A stretch of 64,000 bases of DNA. Source: Burkholderia pyrrocinia (GTDB taxonomy: Bacteria; Pseudomonadota; Gammaproteobacteria; Burkholderiales; Burkholderiaceae). The stretch is from assembly GCF_001028665.1 (NCBI RefSeq), contig NZ_CP011504.1, positions 1,550,001-1,614,000 on the forward strand, in the 5' to 3' direction. The notes beneath the pieces are model-generated. The model worked only from the letters and a program-made list of their open reading frames with translations, was not told the DNA's origin and searched no databases. Numbering within the stretch: the first letter of the stretch is position 1; each line of letters opens with the position of its first letter. Shown in pieces: positions 26,285-35,140 of this stretch. A program made the translations under genes and the position numbers.

Positions 26285-27603
26285 GCGCGCGCACGCTGTG
26301 GCACTGGCCGCGCTCGCTGTTCGCGCGGCTCGCGCTGATCCTGTGCGTGGGCCTCGCGCTCGCGCAGACGCTGTCGTTCTGGCTCACGGTGACCGAGCGC
26401 GACCAGGCGACCACCAACCTGATGATGGGCTACATCGAGCGCGAGGTCGCGAGCTCGGTCGCGCTGCTCGACCACCTGCCGGCGGCCGAGCGCGCCGCGT
26501 GGCTGCCGCGCCTCGCGCGGCGCAGCTATGCGTTCATCCTCGGGCCCGGCGAGACCGGCACGCCGCCGGAAGCGCGGCTGTCGGCGCGCGTCGAGCGGTC
26601 GATTTCCGACGGCATCGGCGGCGACTATCCGCTGACCGCGAACGCAATCCCCGGCGACCGCGAACACCTGCAGGTGCATCTGCGGCTGACCGACGGGTCG
26701 CCGCTGACGATCGACATCCAGCCGATGTCGACGGTGCCGCTGTCGGGCTGGCTGCCGGTCGTGCTCGTGCTGCAGCTCGCGGTGCTGGCCGCGTGCTGCT
26801 GGCTCGCGGTGCGGCTCGCGACGCGCCCGCTCAAGCAGCTCGCGCAGGCCGCCGACGCGCTCGGCCCCGACCTGAAGGGCGAGCGCCTGAACGAGGGCGG
26901 GCCGTCCGAGGTTGCGCGCGCCGCGCGTGCGTTCAACGCGATGCAGGACCGTATCGCGCAGTACATGGCGGAGCGCATGCAGATCCTCGCGTCGATCTCG
27001 CACGACCTGCAGACGCCGATCACGCGGATGCGGTTGCGGGTCGACGTGATGGACGACGACGTGCAGGGCACGAAGCTGCGCCAGGACCTGCTCGAGATGG
27101 AGCATCTGGTGAAGGAGGGCGTCGCGTATGCGCGGACGCTGCACGGCACCGAGGAAGCCGCGCGCCGCATCGATCTCGACGCGCTGCTCGACAGCATCGT
27201 GTGCGACTACACGGATGCGGGGCAGGACGTCGCGCTGCACAGCCGCACGCCGCTGGCACTCGTCACGCGGCCGAAGGCGCTGCGCCGCATCGTCGGCAAC
27301 CTCGTCGACAACGCGCTGAAGTTCGCGGGCGCGGCCGAGATCGACGTGCACGCCGCGCCGGACGGCGGCGCGGTCATTGCCGTGCTCGACCGCGGGCCCG
27401 GCATTCCGGACGATCAGCTCGATGCGGTGTTCGAACCGTTCCGGCGCGTGGAGACGTCGCGCAACCGCGAGACGGGCGGCACGGGGCTCGGCCTTGCGAT
27501 CGCACGGCAACTGGCGCTCGCGATGGGCGGCACGCTCACGCTGAACAACCGGCCGGACGGTGGCGGGCTGGAGGCGAAGCTGACGCTCAGGAATGCGGGG
27601 TGA
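26281..27603 (+). CDS. Sensor histidine kinase, EnvZ-like
   Basis: A 440-residue inner-membrane kinase. The first membrane helix is at residues 14-34 (ALILCVGLALAQTLSFWLTV), a periplasmic sensor of about 120 residues follows, and a second helix lies near residues 153-178. A HAMP linker leads to the H-box ILASISHDLQTPITRMRLR with phospho-acceptor His241. The ATP domain has the N-box NLVDNALKF, G1 DRGPGIPDD and G2 TGGTGLGLAIARQ. It pairs with the overlapping response regulator. The sensor domain has no recognised ligand motif. Confidence 0.94.
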   Translation: MSARTLWHWPRSLFARLALILCVGLALAQTLSFWLTVTERDQATTNLMMGYIEREVASSVALLDHLPAAERAAWLPRLARRSYAFILGPGETGTPPEARLSARVERSISDGIGGDYPLTANAIPGDREHLQVHLRLTDGSPLTIDIQPMSTVPLSGWLPVVLVLQLAVLAACCWLAVRLATRPLKQLAQAADALGPDLKGERLNEGGPSEVARAARAFNAMQDRIAQYMAERMQILASISHDLQTPITRMRLRVDVMDDDVQGTKLRQDLLEMEHLVKEGVAYARTLHGTEEAARRIDLDALLDSIVCDYTDAGQDVALHSRTPLALVTRPKALRRIVGNLVDNALKFAGAAEIDVHAAPDGGAVIAVLDRGPGIPDDQLDAVFEPFRRVETSRNRETGGTGLGLAIARQLALAMGGTLTLNNRPDGGGLEAKLTLRNAG

Positions 27604-27708
27604 TGCGACGCCGCGCGCGTGAGCGTCGCGGTATCAGGTTCAGGTTGAAGCAGCGGCGCGCGCGGTCACACGCGCCGCAGATGCGCGTCGACGAGCGGCG
27701 CGGGCGCG

Positions 27709-28443
27709 TCAGCACCGGCCGGTTTGCAGCGCGACGGTCCAGTCGTCGCGCCCGCGCGATGCCGCGGTGGCGGCGGCCGTGTGCCAGTCGTATTCGACCG
27801 CATGGAATTCGACGTTCCAGCCGGCTGCCGTGCGCGACACCATCGCGTAGCGCGCATGCGGCGAGCCCGTTTCGATCCGGTGCGGGTGCGGCAGGTCGTC
27901 CGCGTACGCCTGCAGCCCGACGCTGCCCGGGTTGACGATCAACCGGCCGTCCGCGAGTTTCGCGGTGCGCGGCAGGTGCGTGTGGCCGCACAGGATCAGC
28001 GACGCCGGCGCGTCGCCCGCGCGCTGCGCGATTTCATCGGGCGTTGCCGCGCGGCAGCCGTCGGGCGTGACCGTTTCGAGGAAATAGACGAAGTCGCTGG
28101 CCGGCGTGCCGTGCACCATCAGCACGTCGTCGTCGAGCGTCACGCGTTCGGGCAGCGCGGCGATCCAGTCGAGATGATCGGCGCGCAGCGTGTCGCGCGC
28201 CCAGCGATCCGACAGCCGCATCGACTCGCGATCGTCGGCGAGCAGTTGCCGTTCGTGATTGCCCTTGACGGTCGGCAGGTCGAGCGCGATCAGGCGGTCG
28301 GCCGTTTCGGCCGGATGAAGCGCGCCCGACACGATGTCGCCGAGATTGACGATCACGTCGGCGCCGCGGCGGCGGACGTCGTCGAGCACCGCGTCGAGCG
28401 CGGCGAGGTTGCCGTGGATGTCGGAGAGCGCAGCGATTTTCAT
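27709..28443 (-). CDS. Metallophosphoesterase (YfcE-like)
   Basis: A 244-residue calcineurin-like phosphoesterase. All metal-binding motifs are present: DIHGN at residues 8-12, the GD of NLGDIVSG, GNHER and CGHTHLPR near residue 170, plus the late His in MVHGTP. This group hydrolyses small phosphodiesters; the substrate is not known. Length and single-domain build are normal for the family. It converges with the sensor kinase gene and is followed upstream by an acetyltransferase gene on the same strand 89 bases away, with no functional link evident. Confidence 0.9.
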   Translation of the reverse strand: MKIAALSDIHGNLAALDAVLDDVRRRGADVIVNLGDIVSGALHPAETADRLIALDLPTVKGNHERQLLADDRESMRLSDRWARDTLRADHLDWIAALPERVTLDDDVLMVHGTPASDFVYFLETVTPDGCRAATPDEIAQRAGDAPASLILCGHTHLPRTAKLADGRLIVNPGSVGLQAYADDLPHPHRIETGSPHARYAMVSRTAAGWNVEFHAVEYDWHTAAATAASRGRDDWTVALQTGRC

Positions 28444-28532
28444 GGCGGACCGTCGAGGCAGGGAACGGCGATTGTCGCCAATTCAGTGCGGGCCGTCCAT
28501 TCGCGCTCGCGGGTGACGCCGCGCGCGGCGCG

Positions 28533-29069
28533 TCAGTCGGTCGCGAGCCGCGCGTACATCGCGAAATCGCCCGGTGTGCCGCGCACGATCCGGTACGCGC
28601 GCAACAACCCTTCGTAGCGGTAGCCGCACTTCTGCAGCACGCGCGCGGAGCCCGCGTTGCTGGTCAGCACGACACCCTGGACGCGCATGAAGCCGCCGTC
28701 CGCGAATGCCCACGCGGTGACGGCTTCGCACAGCGCGCTCGCGATCCCGCGCCCCCAGTGCGCCGGCGCGAGGTCGTATGCGATCTCCGCCGAGCGGTTC
28801 GCGGTGGATACCGTATGCAGCCCGATCGTGCCGGCGAGCGCACCCGATGCGGTATCGACGATCGCGAGACGCCGGATCGAATCGGGGGCGGCCGATTCGA
28901 TGTGGTCGAACAGCGGCAGCAGATCGTCGCGCGAGCGCAGGTCCCAGCTCGTGTGGCGAACGACGTCGGGGTTCGACAGGTACGCGTACCACGCGTCGAG
29001 ATCCGCGCGTTCGAGCTGCCTGAGCGACAGGCCCGGAAAGCCGGGGCGAGGCGGCGCATCGACCCTCAT
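28533..29069 (-). CDS. GNAT family acetyltransferase (RimJ/RimL-like)
   Basis: A 178-residue GNAT enzyme. It has the RimJ-type layout: LSLRQLERADLDAWYAYLSN at the start, then ALAGTIGLHTVSTANRSAEI, a Q/RxxGxG/A-like acetyl-CoA loop (HWGRGIASALCEAV) and the C-terminal NAGSARVLQKCGYRYEGLLR. Such proteins acetylate protein N-termini or small amines; the substrate is not evident. The stop and start leave only 12 bases to the LysE gene upstream on the same strand, so the two probably form an operon. Confidence 0.88.
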   Translation of the reverse strand: MRVDAPPRPGFPGLSLRQLERADLDAWYAYLSNPDVVRHTSWDLRSRDDLLPLFDHIESAAPDSIRRLAIVDTASGALAGTIGLHTVSTANRSAEIAYDLAPAHWGRGIASALCEAVTAWAFADGGFMRVQGVVLTSNAGSARVLQKCGYRYEGLLRAYRIVRGTPGDFAMYARLATD

Positions 29070-29081
29070 CGGAACCCGCCC

Positions 29082-29714
29082 CTACGCGGCATGACGCCGG
29101 TACAGCGCCAGCGAACCGGCGAGCGCGAGCAGCATCGCGCCGCACGTGCGTTCGAGCCACAGCGCGCCCGAGCGCTTCAGCAGCCGCACCGCACGTGCGC
29201 CGAGCAGCGCATAGCCGAACATCACGACGCCGTCGAGCAGCGCGAACGTGACCGCGAGCGCGACGTATTGCGGCGCGAGCGGCGCAGACGGATCGAGGAA
29301 CTGCGGCAGGAACGCGGAGAAGAACAGATAGCCCTTCGGGTTCGTCACCGCGGTCAGGAAGCTTTTCGCGAAAATCGACGCGTTGCGTTCGGGCGTCGCG
29401 CTCGCGTGCGCTGTGGCGACGTCGAGTGAACCCTTCGACGCCAGCAGCCGGATGCCGACATACGCGAGGTACGCGGCGCCGAGCCACTTCACCACCGAGA
29501 ACCAGAACGCCGACGCCATCAGCAGCGCGCCGAGGCCGAGCGCGACCGCGACGATCAGCACGAAGTCGGACAGCATCGCGCCCGCGAAGCCGTACGCGGA
29601 GCGGCGCACGCCGTAGCGCGAGCCGTTGGTCAGCGCGAGCAGCACGGTCGGGCCGGGTGTCGCGATGCCGACGAACGCGACGGCGGCGAAGATGAGCAGG
29701 GTCGTTTCATGCAT
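29082..29714 (-). CDS. LysE/RhtB family amino-acid exporter
   Basis: A 210-residue inner-membrane exporter with about six helices. The family hallmark is near the N-terminus: FVGIATPGPTVLLAL, followed by GVRRSAYGFAGAMLSD and the NPKGYLFFSAFLPQFLD motif. LysE/RhtB proteins export amino acids such as lysine, homoserine or threonine, but the substrate cannot be assigned here. The ATG at 29714 is preceded by GGGAG. It is first in a likely two-gene operon with the acetyltransferase and divergent from a porin gene. Confidence 0.9.
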   Translation of the reverse strand: MHETTLLIFAAVAFVGIATPGPTVLLALTNGSRYGVRRSAYGFAGAMLSDFVLIVAVALGLGALLMASAFWFSVVKWLGAAYLAYVGIRLLASKGSLDVATAHASATPERNASIFAKSFLTAVTNPKGYLFFSAFLPQFLDPSAPLAPQYVALAVTFALLDGVVMFGYALLGARAVRLLKRSGALWLERTCGAMLLALAGSLALYRRHAA

Positions 29715-30037
29715 GAAGGAACTCCCGAGGGAAGGCGCGCGTTCGATTATCGGGTGCGTGCGCCTGCGTTGTACAGGCACGGCAGCCGTGCGGCCGGTCG
29801 CGCTTTCGACTATCTCGATTTTGGCAAGAAACTGTTTTCATCATTGCGCTTTAGTCTGGGACCGGTTCCATCTACCATGGCGGCCGCAGCGGGCCTGCCC
29901 GCCGCGACGCCGCGCGCGCCCGTCGCATGCGCGCATTCCCGCGTGCGGATGCCACGACCGCGCACGGCCGGCGGCGCTCGCCGCCGCACGCGCTACTCGC
30001 ACAGAACAACGGGTTCACCGCCCGGAGACATAAAACC
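29715..30037. other. 323-bp divergent region lysE-type / porin
   Basis: No gene. An AT-richer segment at 29805-29865 (GATTTTGGCAAGAAACTG, TTTTCATCATTGCGCTTTAG) is the likely porin promoter area, leaving a leader of about 170 bases. Such long leaders are common for regulated porins. No sRNA or riboswitch pattern was recognised. Confidence 0.4.
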
Positions 30038-31231
30038 ATGAACAAGCAACTGATCGCAGGACCGCTGCTGCTCTCGCTCGCGGGCGGCGCCTTCGCGCAA
30101 AGCTCCGTCACGTTGTACGGCATCGTCGATGCGGGCGTGACCTATCGCAGCAACGAACGGGTCGGCTCGGCCGGGGCGTACACCGGGCATTCGAGCGTCG
30201 GGCTCACGACCGGCAACCTGTCCGGCAGCCGCTGGGGCATCAAGGGTTCCGAGGATCTCGGCGGCGGGATGCGCGCGCTGTTCGTCCTCGAGAACGGCTT
30301 CGACATCACCAACGGCACGTCGGGCCAGGGCGGCCGCCAGTTCGGCCGGCAGGCATTCGTCGGCATCGGCAGCGACCGCTACGGCTCGGTCACGCTCGGC
30401 CGGCAGTACACGTCGCTCGACGACTTCGTGAGCCCGGTCGGCCCGTCGTCGTTCATCGGCGGGTTCGGCGCACACCCGGGCGACATCGACGATCTCGACC
30501 AGACCGCGCGCGTCGACAGCTCGATCAAGTACACGAGCGCCAACTACGCGGGCTTCACGTTCGGCGCGCTGTACGGCTTCGGCGGCCAGCCGGGCAGCAT
30601 GAAGCAGCGCAACACGTGGAGCGTCGGCGCGGCATACGCGGCGGGCCCGCTGCGTGTCGGCGTCGGCTACGAGCGCTCGGACAACAGCAAGACGGGCGCG
30701 ACCGACCCGACAACGGGCAAGTGGCAGAGCACCGACGACGGCCTGTTCAACTCGTCGATCAACGAAGGTTATGCGAGCGCGCAGTCGCAGCAGGTCATCG
30801 CGACGGGTGCGACGGTCGACTTCGGCCCGGCCGTCGTCGGCGTGAACTACAGCAACGTGCAGTACCGCGGCGGCGACCGATCGCTGTTCGCCGGCCACGC
30901 GACGTTCAACGTCGCGGGCGTGTTCACGCGCTGGAACGTGCGGCCGCAGACGCAACTGTTCGCCGGCTACAGCTACACGCGCGGCAGCGATGTCGATGGC
31001 GTCGACGACCGCGCGCAGTACCACAACGTGACGCTCGGCGCCGTCTACGACCTGTCGAAGCGCAGCAGCGTGTACCTGCTCGGCGCGTACCAGCATGCGT
31101 CGGGCATGACGCTCGACGCGCTCGGCCGGCCGGTGGCCGCGACCGCGTCGGTGTCCGACAAGGCGAACGGCCATTCATCGGACTCGCGGTCGCAGGCGAT
31201 CGTCAGCCTCGGGCTGCGCCAGAAGTTCTGA
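30038..31231 (+). CDS. Gram-negative porin (Burkholderia type)
   Basis: A 397-residue outer-membrane protein. A signal peptide (MNKQLIAGPLLLSLAGGAFA) is followed by the mature start QSSVTLYGIVDAGVTYRSN, the hallmark of betaproteobacterial trimeric porins. The text alternates as amphipathic beta strands, contains GSRWGIKGSEDLGGGMRALF and FGRQAFVGI, and ends in the terminal Phe (LGLRQKF) needed for BAM-dependent assembly. It lets small hydrophilic solutes diffuse into the periplasm. It is monocistronic, divergent from a LysE-type gene, and followed by a 16-bp palindrome. Confidence 0.95.
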   Translation: MNKQLIAGPLLLSLAGGAFAQSSVTLYGIVDAGVTYRSNERVGSAGAYTGHSSVGLTTGNLSGSRWGIKGSEDLGGGMRALFVLENGFDITNGTSGQGGRQFGRQAFVGIGSDRYGSVTLGRQYTSLDDFVSPVGPSSFIGGFGAHPGDIDDLDQTARVDSSIKYTSANYAGFTFGALYGFGGQPGSMKQRNTWSVGAAYAAGPLRVGVGYERSDNSKTGATDPTTGKWQSTDDGLFNSSINEGYASAQSQQVIATGATVDFGPAVVGVNYSNVQYRGGDRSLFAGHATFNVAGVFTRWNVRPQTQLFAGYSYTRGSDVDGVDDRAQYHNVTLGAVYDLSKRSSVYLLGAYQHASGMTLDALGRPVAATASVSDKANGHSSDSRSQAIVSLGLRQKF

Positions 31232-31242
31232 CACGCAGCATT

Positions 31243-31258
31243 CGTTGCGGCCGCAACG
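31243..31258. repeat. 16-bp perfect palindrome after the porin gene
   Basis: CGTTGCGGCCGCAACG reads the same on both strands. It lies 11 bases after the porin stop and 73 bases before the next start. Without a loop or T-run it is a poor terminator; it may be a binding site. Confidence 0.35.
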
Positions 31259-31331
31259 TCGTTCGCAGCCGGTGCGGGCGACGTTGCACGCGTGCTCCTA
31301 TACTGTCGCCTCTGTTCTTCGAGGAGACGAC

Positions 31332-31763
31332 ATGACCCGAACGCTTTCTGCGCGCTGCCTGTGCGGTGCCGTCACCGTCACGCTGCGCGGCGAGCCGGCG
31401 GCACGCGCGAACTGCCATTGCGCGACTTGCCGCGATTTCTACGGCACGTCGATGCTGTCCGCGACCGCGTGGCCGCCGGAGCAGGTTGCCGTCGACGGCA
31501 CCGGCGCAACGTTCCCGCACCCGTCGAAGTCGATGTCGCGCACGTGGTGCGCGTCGTGCGGCGAGATCGTGTCCGGGACGAACCGGCTCGGCATGCGCGT
31601 CGTGCCGAACAGCCTGACCGCGCGTGCGCACGGCGGGCAACTGCCTGACCATCTGCAGCCGACGATGCACCTGTTCTACCGGCACCGCGTGATCGACGTC
31701 GTCGACGCGCTGCCGAAATACCTCGACGGCTGGGACGGCCCGACGCTCGACAGCGCAAACTGA
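31332..31763 (+). CDS. GFA (glutathione-dependent formaldehyde-activating enzyme-like) zinc protein
   Basis: A 143-residue protein with the GFA/CENP-V fold. Zinc cysteines occur in the family order: ARCLCGAV, then NCHCATCRDFYG, then WCASCGEIVSG. True Gfa accelerates addition of formaldehyde to glutathione, but most family members have unknown activity, so the name is structural only. The ATG at 31332 follows GAGGAGACG, a strong ribosome site. It is downstream of the porin with no linked pathway genes. Confidence 0.85.
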   Translation: MTRTLSARCLCGAVTVTLRGEPAARANCHCATCRDFYGTSMLSATAWPPEQVAVDGTGATFPHPSKSMSRTWCASCGEIVSGTNRLGMRVVPNSLTARAHGGQLPDHLQPTMHLFYRHRVIDVVDALPKYLDGWDGPTLDSAN

Positions 31764-32232
31764 ACGATCGCGACCGCGTGCCGGCACGGCCGGCGCGCGG
31801 CTTGTACCGCCGCATCCTTCTTCCCCCTTGCTTGCTTCCGCCCGCCGCGTTCGCGGCACGCCCGATACGTCGAATCGCGAAACGCCGATTGCGCCGGATA
31901 ATATTTTTTCTCTTTCATTTTAATTTCGATTTGTAATCATCGGGCCTGTTTTCGGGGAATGAAAAGGCAATGCGGGCATGTCAGAAAAAATGACGCATTC
32001 GCATTGCGAGACCCGGAAGAAAATGCCGGGAAAAGCGCCGAAGTCGCGCTGCCGGTGGGCCGTTGCGGCGCGGTGAGCGGGTTTGACCATCATTGACGAA
32101 AAAACGCCGGACGGGATAAAAGCACGCGGTTAATAATTCGGGATGACGGCGAATGTGCTTTTGCCGGAATCACCAATATTTCATGCGTCGAGATTTACAG
32201 TGTCGACACACGATCGTCCGGGAGCATTATTC
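31764..32232 (+). other. AT-rich 469-bp region before a secreted protein gene
   Basis: No gene is supported. From about 31890 the base composition drops sharply (runs such as TAATATTTTTTCTCTTTCAT), unlike the rest of the window, and many A-tracts occur. The segment carries a good promoter (32093-32121) and a 110-base leader for the gene at 32233. This kind of AT-rich patch is typical of silenced or recently acquired loci; no integrase or repeat accompanies it. Confidence 0.5.
32093..32121 (+). promoter_or_regulatory. Sigma70-type promoter for the secreted propeller-like protein
   Basis: TTGACG (32093-32098), a 17-base spacer with an A-tract, then ATAAAA (32116-32121). Five of six -35 bases match consensus. 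It is 112 bases upstream of the ATG. Confidence 0.5.
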
Positions 32233-34158
32233 ATGTCAATGAAACAAATTCGCGCGGCATTGCTGGGAATGTGCGTGGCCATGCTGGCGCCGGCGAGTCA
32301 CGCGCAGGCGCAATACACGACGGACTGGCTCGCGAACACGTTCGGCACGCTGGCCGCGCACGTGGGCAACGGCGCGCGCTCGATGTGGGTCGCGCCCGAG
32401 GGCGTGATCTACACGGCGTCGCGCTGGGACGAGAACGCGGGCGGCGTCGCGATCTACCAGAACGGCCAGCCGCTCGGCACGATCGGCATCCACGACGAAT
32501 TCCAGGGCGGCGCGATCACCGGCAACTCGACGTCGCTGTTCGTCGCGCTCGGCTACAACCGCACGTTCGGCAGCGGCTCGGTGGGCCGCTACAATCGCGG
32601 CACGAACCTGCGCGACCTGCGCATCCCGGTCAGCACTTGGACGGGCATCCAGTACGCGGACGTGATCACGGGCCTCGCGACAGCCGGCAACCTGCTGTAC
32701 GTGAGCGACTTCTACGGCAACCGCGTGCGCGTCTATACGACGGACGGCGTGTGGCAGCGCGACATCGGCGTATCCGGGCCGGGCGCGCTGGCGCTCGACG
32801 CCGCCGGCAACCTGTGGGTCGCGCGCAAGAGCGCGGGCGTCGTCGCGCAATTCAGCGCGACCGGCACGGCGATGAACACGATCCAGATGGCGGCCGGCGC
32901 GCGGCCGGCGTCGCTGTACTTCGATGCGTCGATGGGCCAGTTGATGGTGGGCGACCAAGGGCCCGACATGAACATCAAGGTCTACAGCGGGCTGCTCGGC
33001 CTGCCGATGCAGGTCGGCACGTTCGGCGTGCAGGGCGGCTATCTCGACACGACGACGGGCATCAAGGGGCAGGTCGGCGACAAGCGCTTCACGCGCGTCG
33101 CCGCGCTCGGCAAGGATTCGGCCGGCAACCTGTACGTGCTGAACAACGCCTGGGGCGGCGGCTGGGATCTCGGCCGCAACGGCAGCACCGACCTGCATTC
33201 GTACAGCCCGACGGGCGCGCTGCAATGGAAGCTGCAGGCGCTGAACTTCGAGGGCATCGCCGCGCCCGATCCGGTGACGGACGGCGCGTTCTTCTACAGC
33301 GGCAACAACGTGTACACGGGCGGGGCAGGCGGCACGTTCGTCGCGAACACGGTCGACCCGTTCACCTATCCGAAGGACCCGCGCCTCGACATGAACGACT
33401 ACCAGCGCGGCCAGCACTTCGGCCAGCTCGTGATGGTCGGCGGCAACCGGATCCTCGTCGCGTCGGGCCAGAACCCGGGCAACTTCAACTTCTATTACTT
33501 CAATACGGCGAGCGGCTATATCGCGATTCCGGCCGGCTCGCTCCCGGGCAAGCCGTTCAATACGACGCTCCAGGTGACGGCCGGTTTCGACATCGACGGA
33601 AATGGCGACGTGTGGGCGGGGCTGAACGGATCCAACGTGATTTCCCGCTACCCGATGACGGGCTTCGACGCGACCGGCAAGCCGTCATGGGGCAAGCCGA
33701 CGACGACGCCCGTGCCGAGCAGCGTGGCGCCGGTCACGCGCATCATCTACCAGGCGGACAGCGACACGATGATCCTCGCGCAGGGCCTCGCGGGCAACTG
33801 GGACTGGACCGCGATGAACGGGCACATCGAGGTCTATCACGGCTGGAAGAACGGCAACACGAACGCGCCGAATCCGGTGATCAACCTGACGAGCGCGAAT
33901 CCGAAATCGATCGCGGCGGCCGGCCACTACCTGTTCGTCGGCTACGTGCACACCGTGCCGAACATCGACGTGTTCGACCTGAACACCGGTGCGCTCGTCA
34001 CCACGCTGACGAATTCGAACGCGTCGGCGATGGACGTCGGCAACGACGTCGACTCGATGTACGGCGTGCGCGCCTACCTGCGCTCGACCGGCGAGTACGT
34101 GATCACCAAGGACAACTACAACGGCACGAGCATCGTCGTGTATCGCTGGCGTCCGTGA
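32233..34158 (+). CDS. Secreted NHL/SMP-30-like beta-propeller protein, unknown function
   Basis: A 641-residue protein with a signal peptide (MSMKQIRAALLGMCVAMLAP, ending ASHAQAQ). The mature part is built from about six to nine short repeats of the kind ALALDAAGNLWVARKSAGVV, LYVSDFYGNRVRVYTTDG and DIDGNGDVWAGLNGS, typical of NHL or gluconolactonase-like propellers. It lacks obvious lipid-anchor or catalytic motifs, and the family role (binding, lactonase, dehydrogenase) cannot be fixed. The ATG at 32233 follows GGGAG; a second ATG at 32239 is possible. The gene sits behind an unusually AT-rich leader while its own coding sequence is GC-rich. It is convergent with the thiosulfate operon. Confidence 0.75.
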   Translation: MSMKQIRAALLGMCVAMLAPASHAQAQYTTDWLANTFGTLAAHVGNGARSMWVAPEGVIYTASRWDENAGGVAIYQNGQPLGTIGIHDEFQGGAITGNSTSLFVALGYNRTFGSGSVGRYNRGTNLRDLRIPVSTWTGIQYADVITGLATAGNLLYVSDFYGNRVRVYTTDGVWQRDIGVSGPGALALDAAGNLWVARKSAGVVAQFSATGTAMNTIQMAAGARPASLYFDASMGQLMVGDQGPDMNIKVYSGLLGLPMQVGTFGVQGGYLDTTTGIKGQVGDKRFTRVAALGKDSAGNLYVLNNAWGGGWDLGRNGSTDLHSYSPTGALQWKLQALNFEGIAAPDPVTDGAFFYSGNNVYTGGAGGTFVANTVDPFTYPKDPRLDMNDYQRGQHFGQLVMVGGNRILVASGQNPGNFNFYYFNTASGYIAIPAGSLPGKPFNTTLQVTAGFDIDGNGDVWAGLNGSNVISRYPMTGFDATGKPSWGKPTTTPVPSSVAPVTRIIYQADSDTMILAQGLAGNWDWTAMNGHIEVYHGWKNGNTNAPNPVINLTSANPKSIAAAGHYLFVGYVHTVPNIDVFDLNTGALVTTLTNSNASAMDVGNDVDSMYGVRAYLRSTGEYVITKDNYNGTSIVVYRWRP

Positions 34159-34185
34159 CCGCGCCGGCCGGGCCGGCCGGCGCGG
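34159..34185. terminator. Strong hairpin between convergent genes
   Basis: CCGCGCCGGCC (34159-34169) and GGCCGGCGCGG (34175-34185) form a perfect 11-bp stem with a 5-nt loop immediately after the stop at 34158 and 8 bases from the end of tsdA. It has no T-run but probably insulates the converging transcripts. Confidence 0.6.
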
Positions 34186-34192
34186 CATGGCG

Positions 34193-35140
34193 TCATGGCG
34201 CGCCGAGCACGCGGCCGTTCACGCTGAGCCCGTACATCGAGTCGGGCGAATCGTGGAACTTCGCGCGCGTGTCCTGCACGGAGCCCGTGAAGCGCGGATC
34301 CTGCGGACGTTCGTGGCTGTCCATGAAGGTCGCGACGTCCCACGCCTCCTGATCGGTCAGCGTGCCGCCGAGCCCGAGCGGCATGTTGGCCTTGATGAAG
34401 CCGGCCGCATTGCGGATGTCGCCCATCCCCGCACCCCAGTTGAACGAGCGCGCGCCCCACAGCGCCGGGAAAGCCGGCTTGCCGCCGCTCGACTGGCCCT
34501 GGCCGTCCGCGCCGTGGCACAGCGCGCAGTGCTGCGTGTAGACGGCGGCGCCGCGCGCGTAGTCGGCCTTCTGCGCGGGCGGCGGCAGTTTCGGGAAGCC
34601 TTGCCCCGGCAGCTTCGTGCCGACCGGCGCGCCCTTCGCGAGCCAGTACGAATACGTTTCGAGCGCGACGAGGATCGGGTCGCCGGCCGGCGGCGCCTTG
34701 CCGTTCATGCTGTATTGGAAGCAGCCCTGCAGCCGTTCGGCGAACGTGTTCACGTGCCCGTTCTTGCTGCGGTAGGCCGGATACAGCAGGTACGCGGCCC
34801 ACATCGGGCTCGAGTCGGGCCGGCGGCCCGCATCGAGGTGGCAGCTCGCGCAGGTCAGCTTGTTGCCGACGTACTTGCCCGCGAACTCGGGCGTGTGCAG
34901 GAAGATCTGCTCGCCGAGCTTCACGGTCTTGCCGAAGCCGTCGGCGGGCATCGCGGATTCGGCGGGCGGCGTGAACGGCTTGGCCGTCGCTGCGGTTGCG
35001 GCCGGTGCCGGTGTGGTCACGGGTGCGGAAGCGGCGGCCGGCGTGTCCTGTGGCGCCGCCGCGAACGTGAGCGCGGGCATCCAGGCCGCGCCGAGCAGCA
35101 AGGCGCGTGCGCGGCGGATCAGCGTCGTGCGGTCGATCAT
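34193..35140 (-). CDS. tsdA: Diheme cytochrome c, probable thiosulfate dehydrogenase TsdA
   Basis: A 315-residue periplasmic cytochrome with a signal peptide. Heme sites are CASCH (97-101) and CALCH (205-209). Between them lie HLDAGRRPDSSPMWAAYLLY, RLQGCFQYSMNGKAP and SYWLAKGAPVG, then GADGQGQ, SFNWGAGMGDI, GFIKANMPLG and DSHERPQDPRF, the layout of TsdA enzymes that join two thiosulfates to tetrathionate (or do the reverse). Cys140 in LQGC is the probable unusual Cys axial ligand of heme 1. The start codon overlaps the stop of the tsdB-like gene (ATGA at 35137-35140). The reaction direction cannot be read from sequence. Confidence 0.85.
   Translation of the reverse strand: MIDRTTLIRRARALLLGAAWMPALTFAAAPQDTPAAASAPVTTPAPAATAATAKPFTPPAESAMPADGFGKTVKLGEQIFLHTPEFAGKYVGNKLTCASCHLDAGRRPDSSPMWAAYLLYPAYRSKNGHVNTFAERLQGCFQYSMNGKAPPAGDPILVALETYSYWLAKGAPVGTKLPGQGFPKLPPPAQKADYARGAAVYTQHCALCHGADGQGQSSGGKPAFPALWGARSFNWGAGMGDIRNAAGFIKANMPLGLGGTLTDQEAWDVATFMDSHERPQDPRFTGSVQDTRAKFHDSPDSMYGLSVNGRVLGAP

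Noticed and set aside
31880..32232. AT-rich stretch as a prophage edge or insertion-sequence remnant
   Set aside because: No integrase, transposase, terminal repeats or target duplication could be seen on either side.
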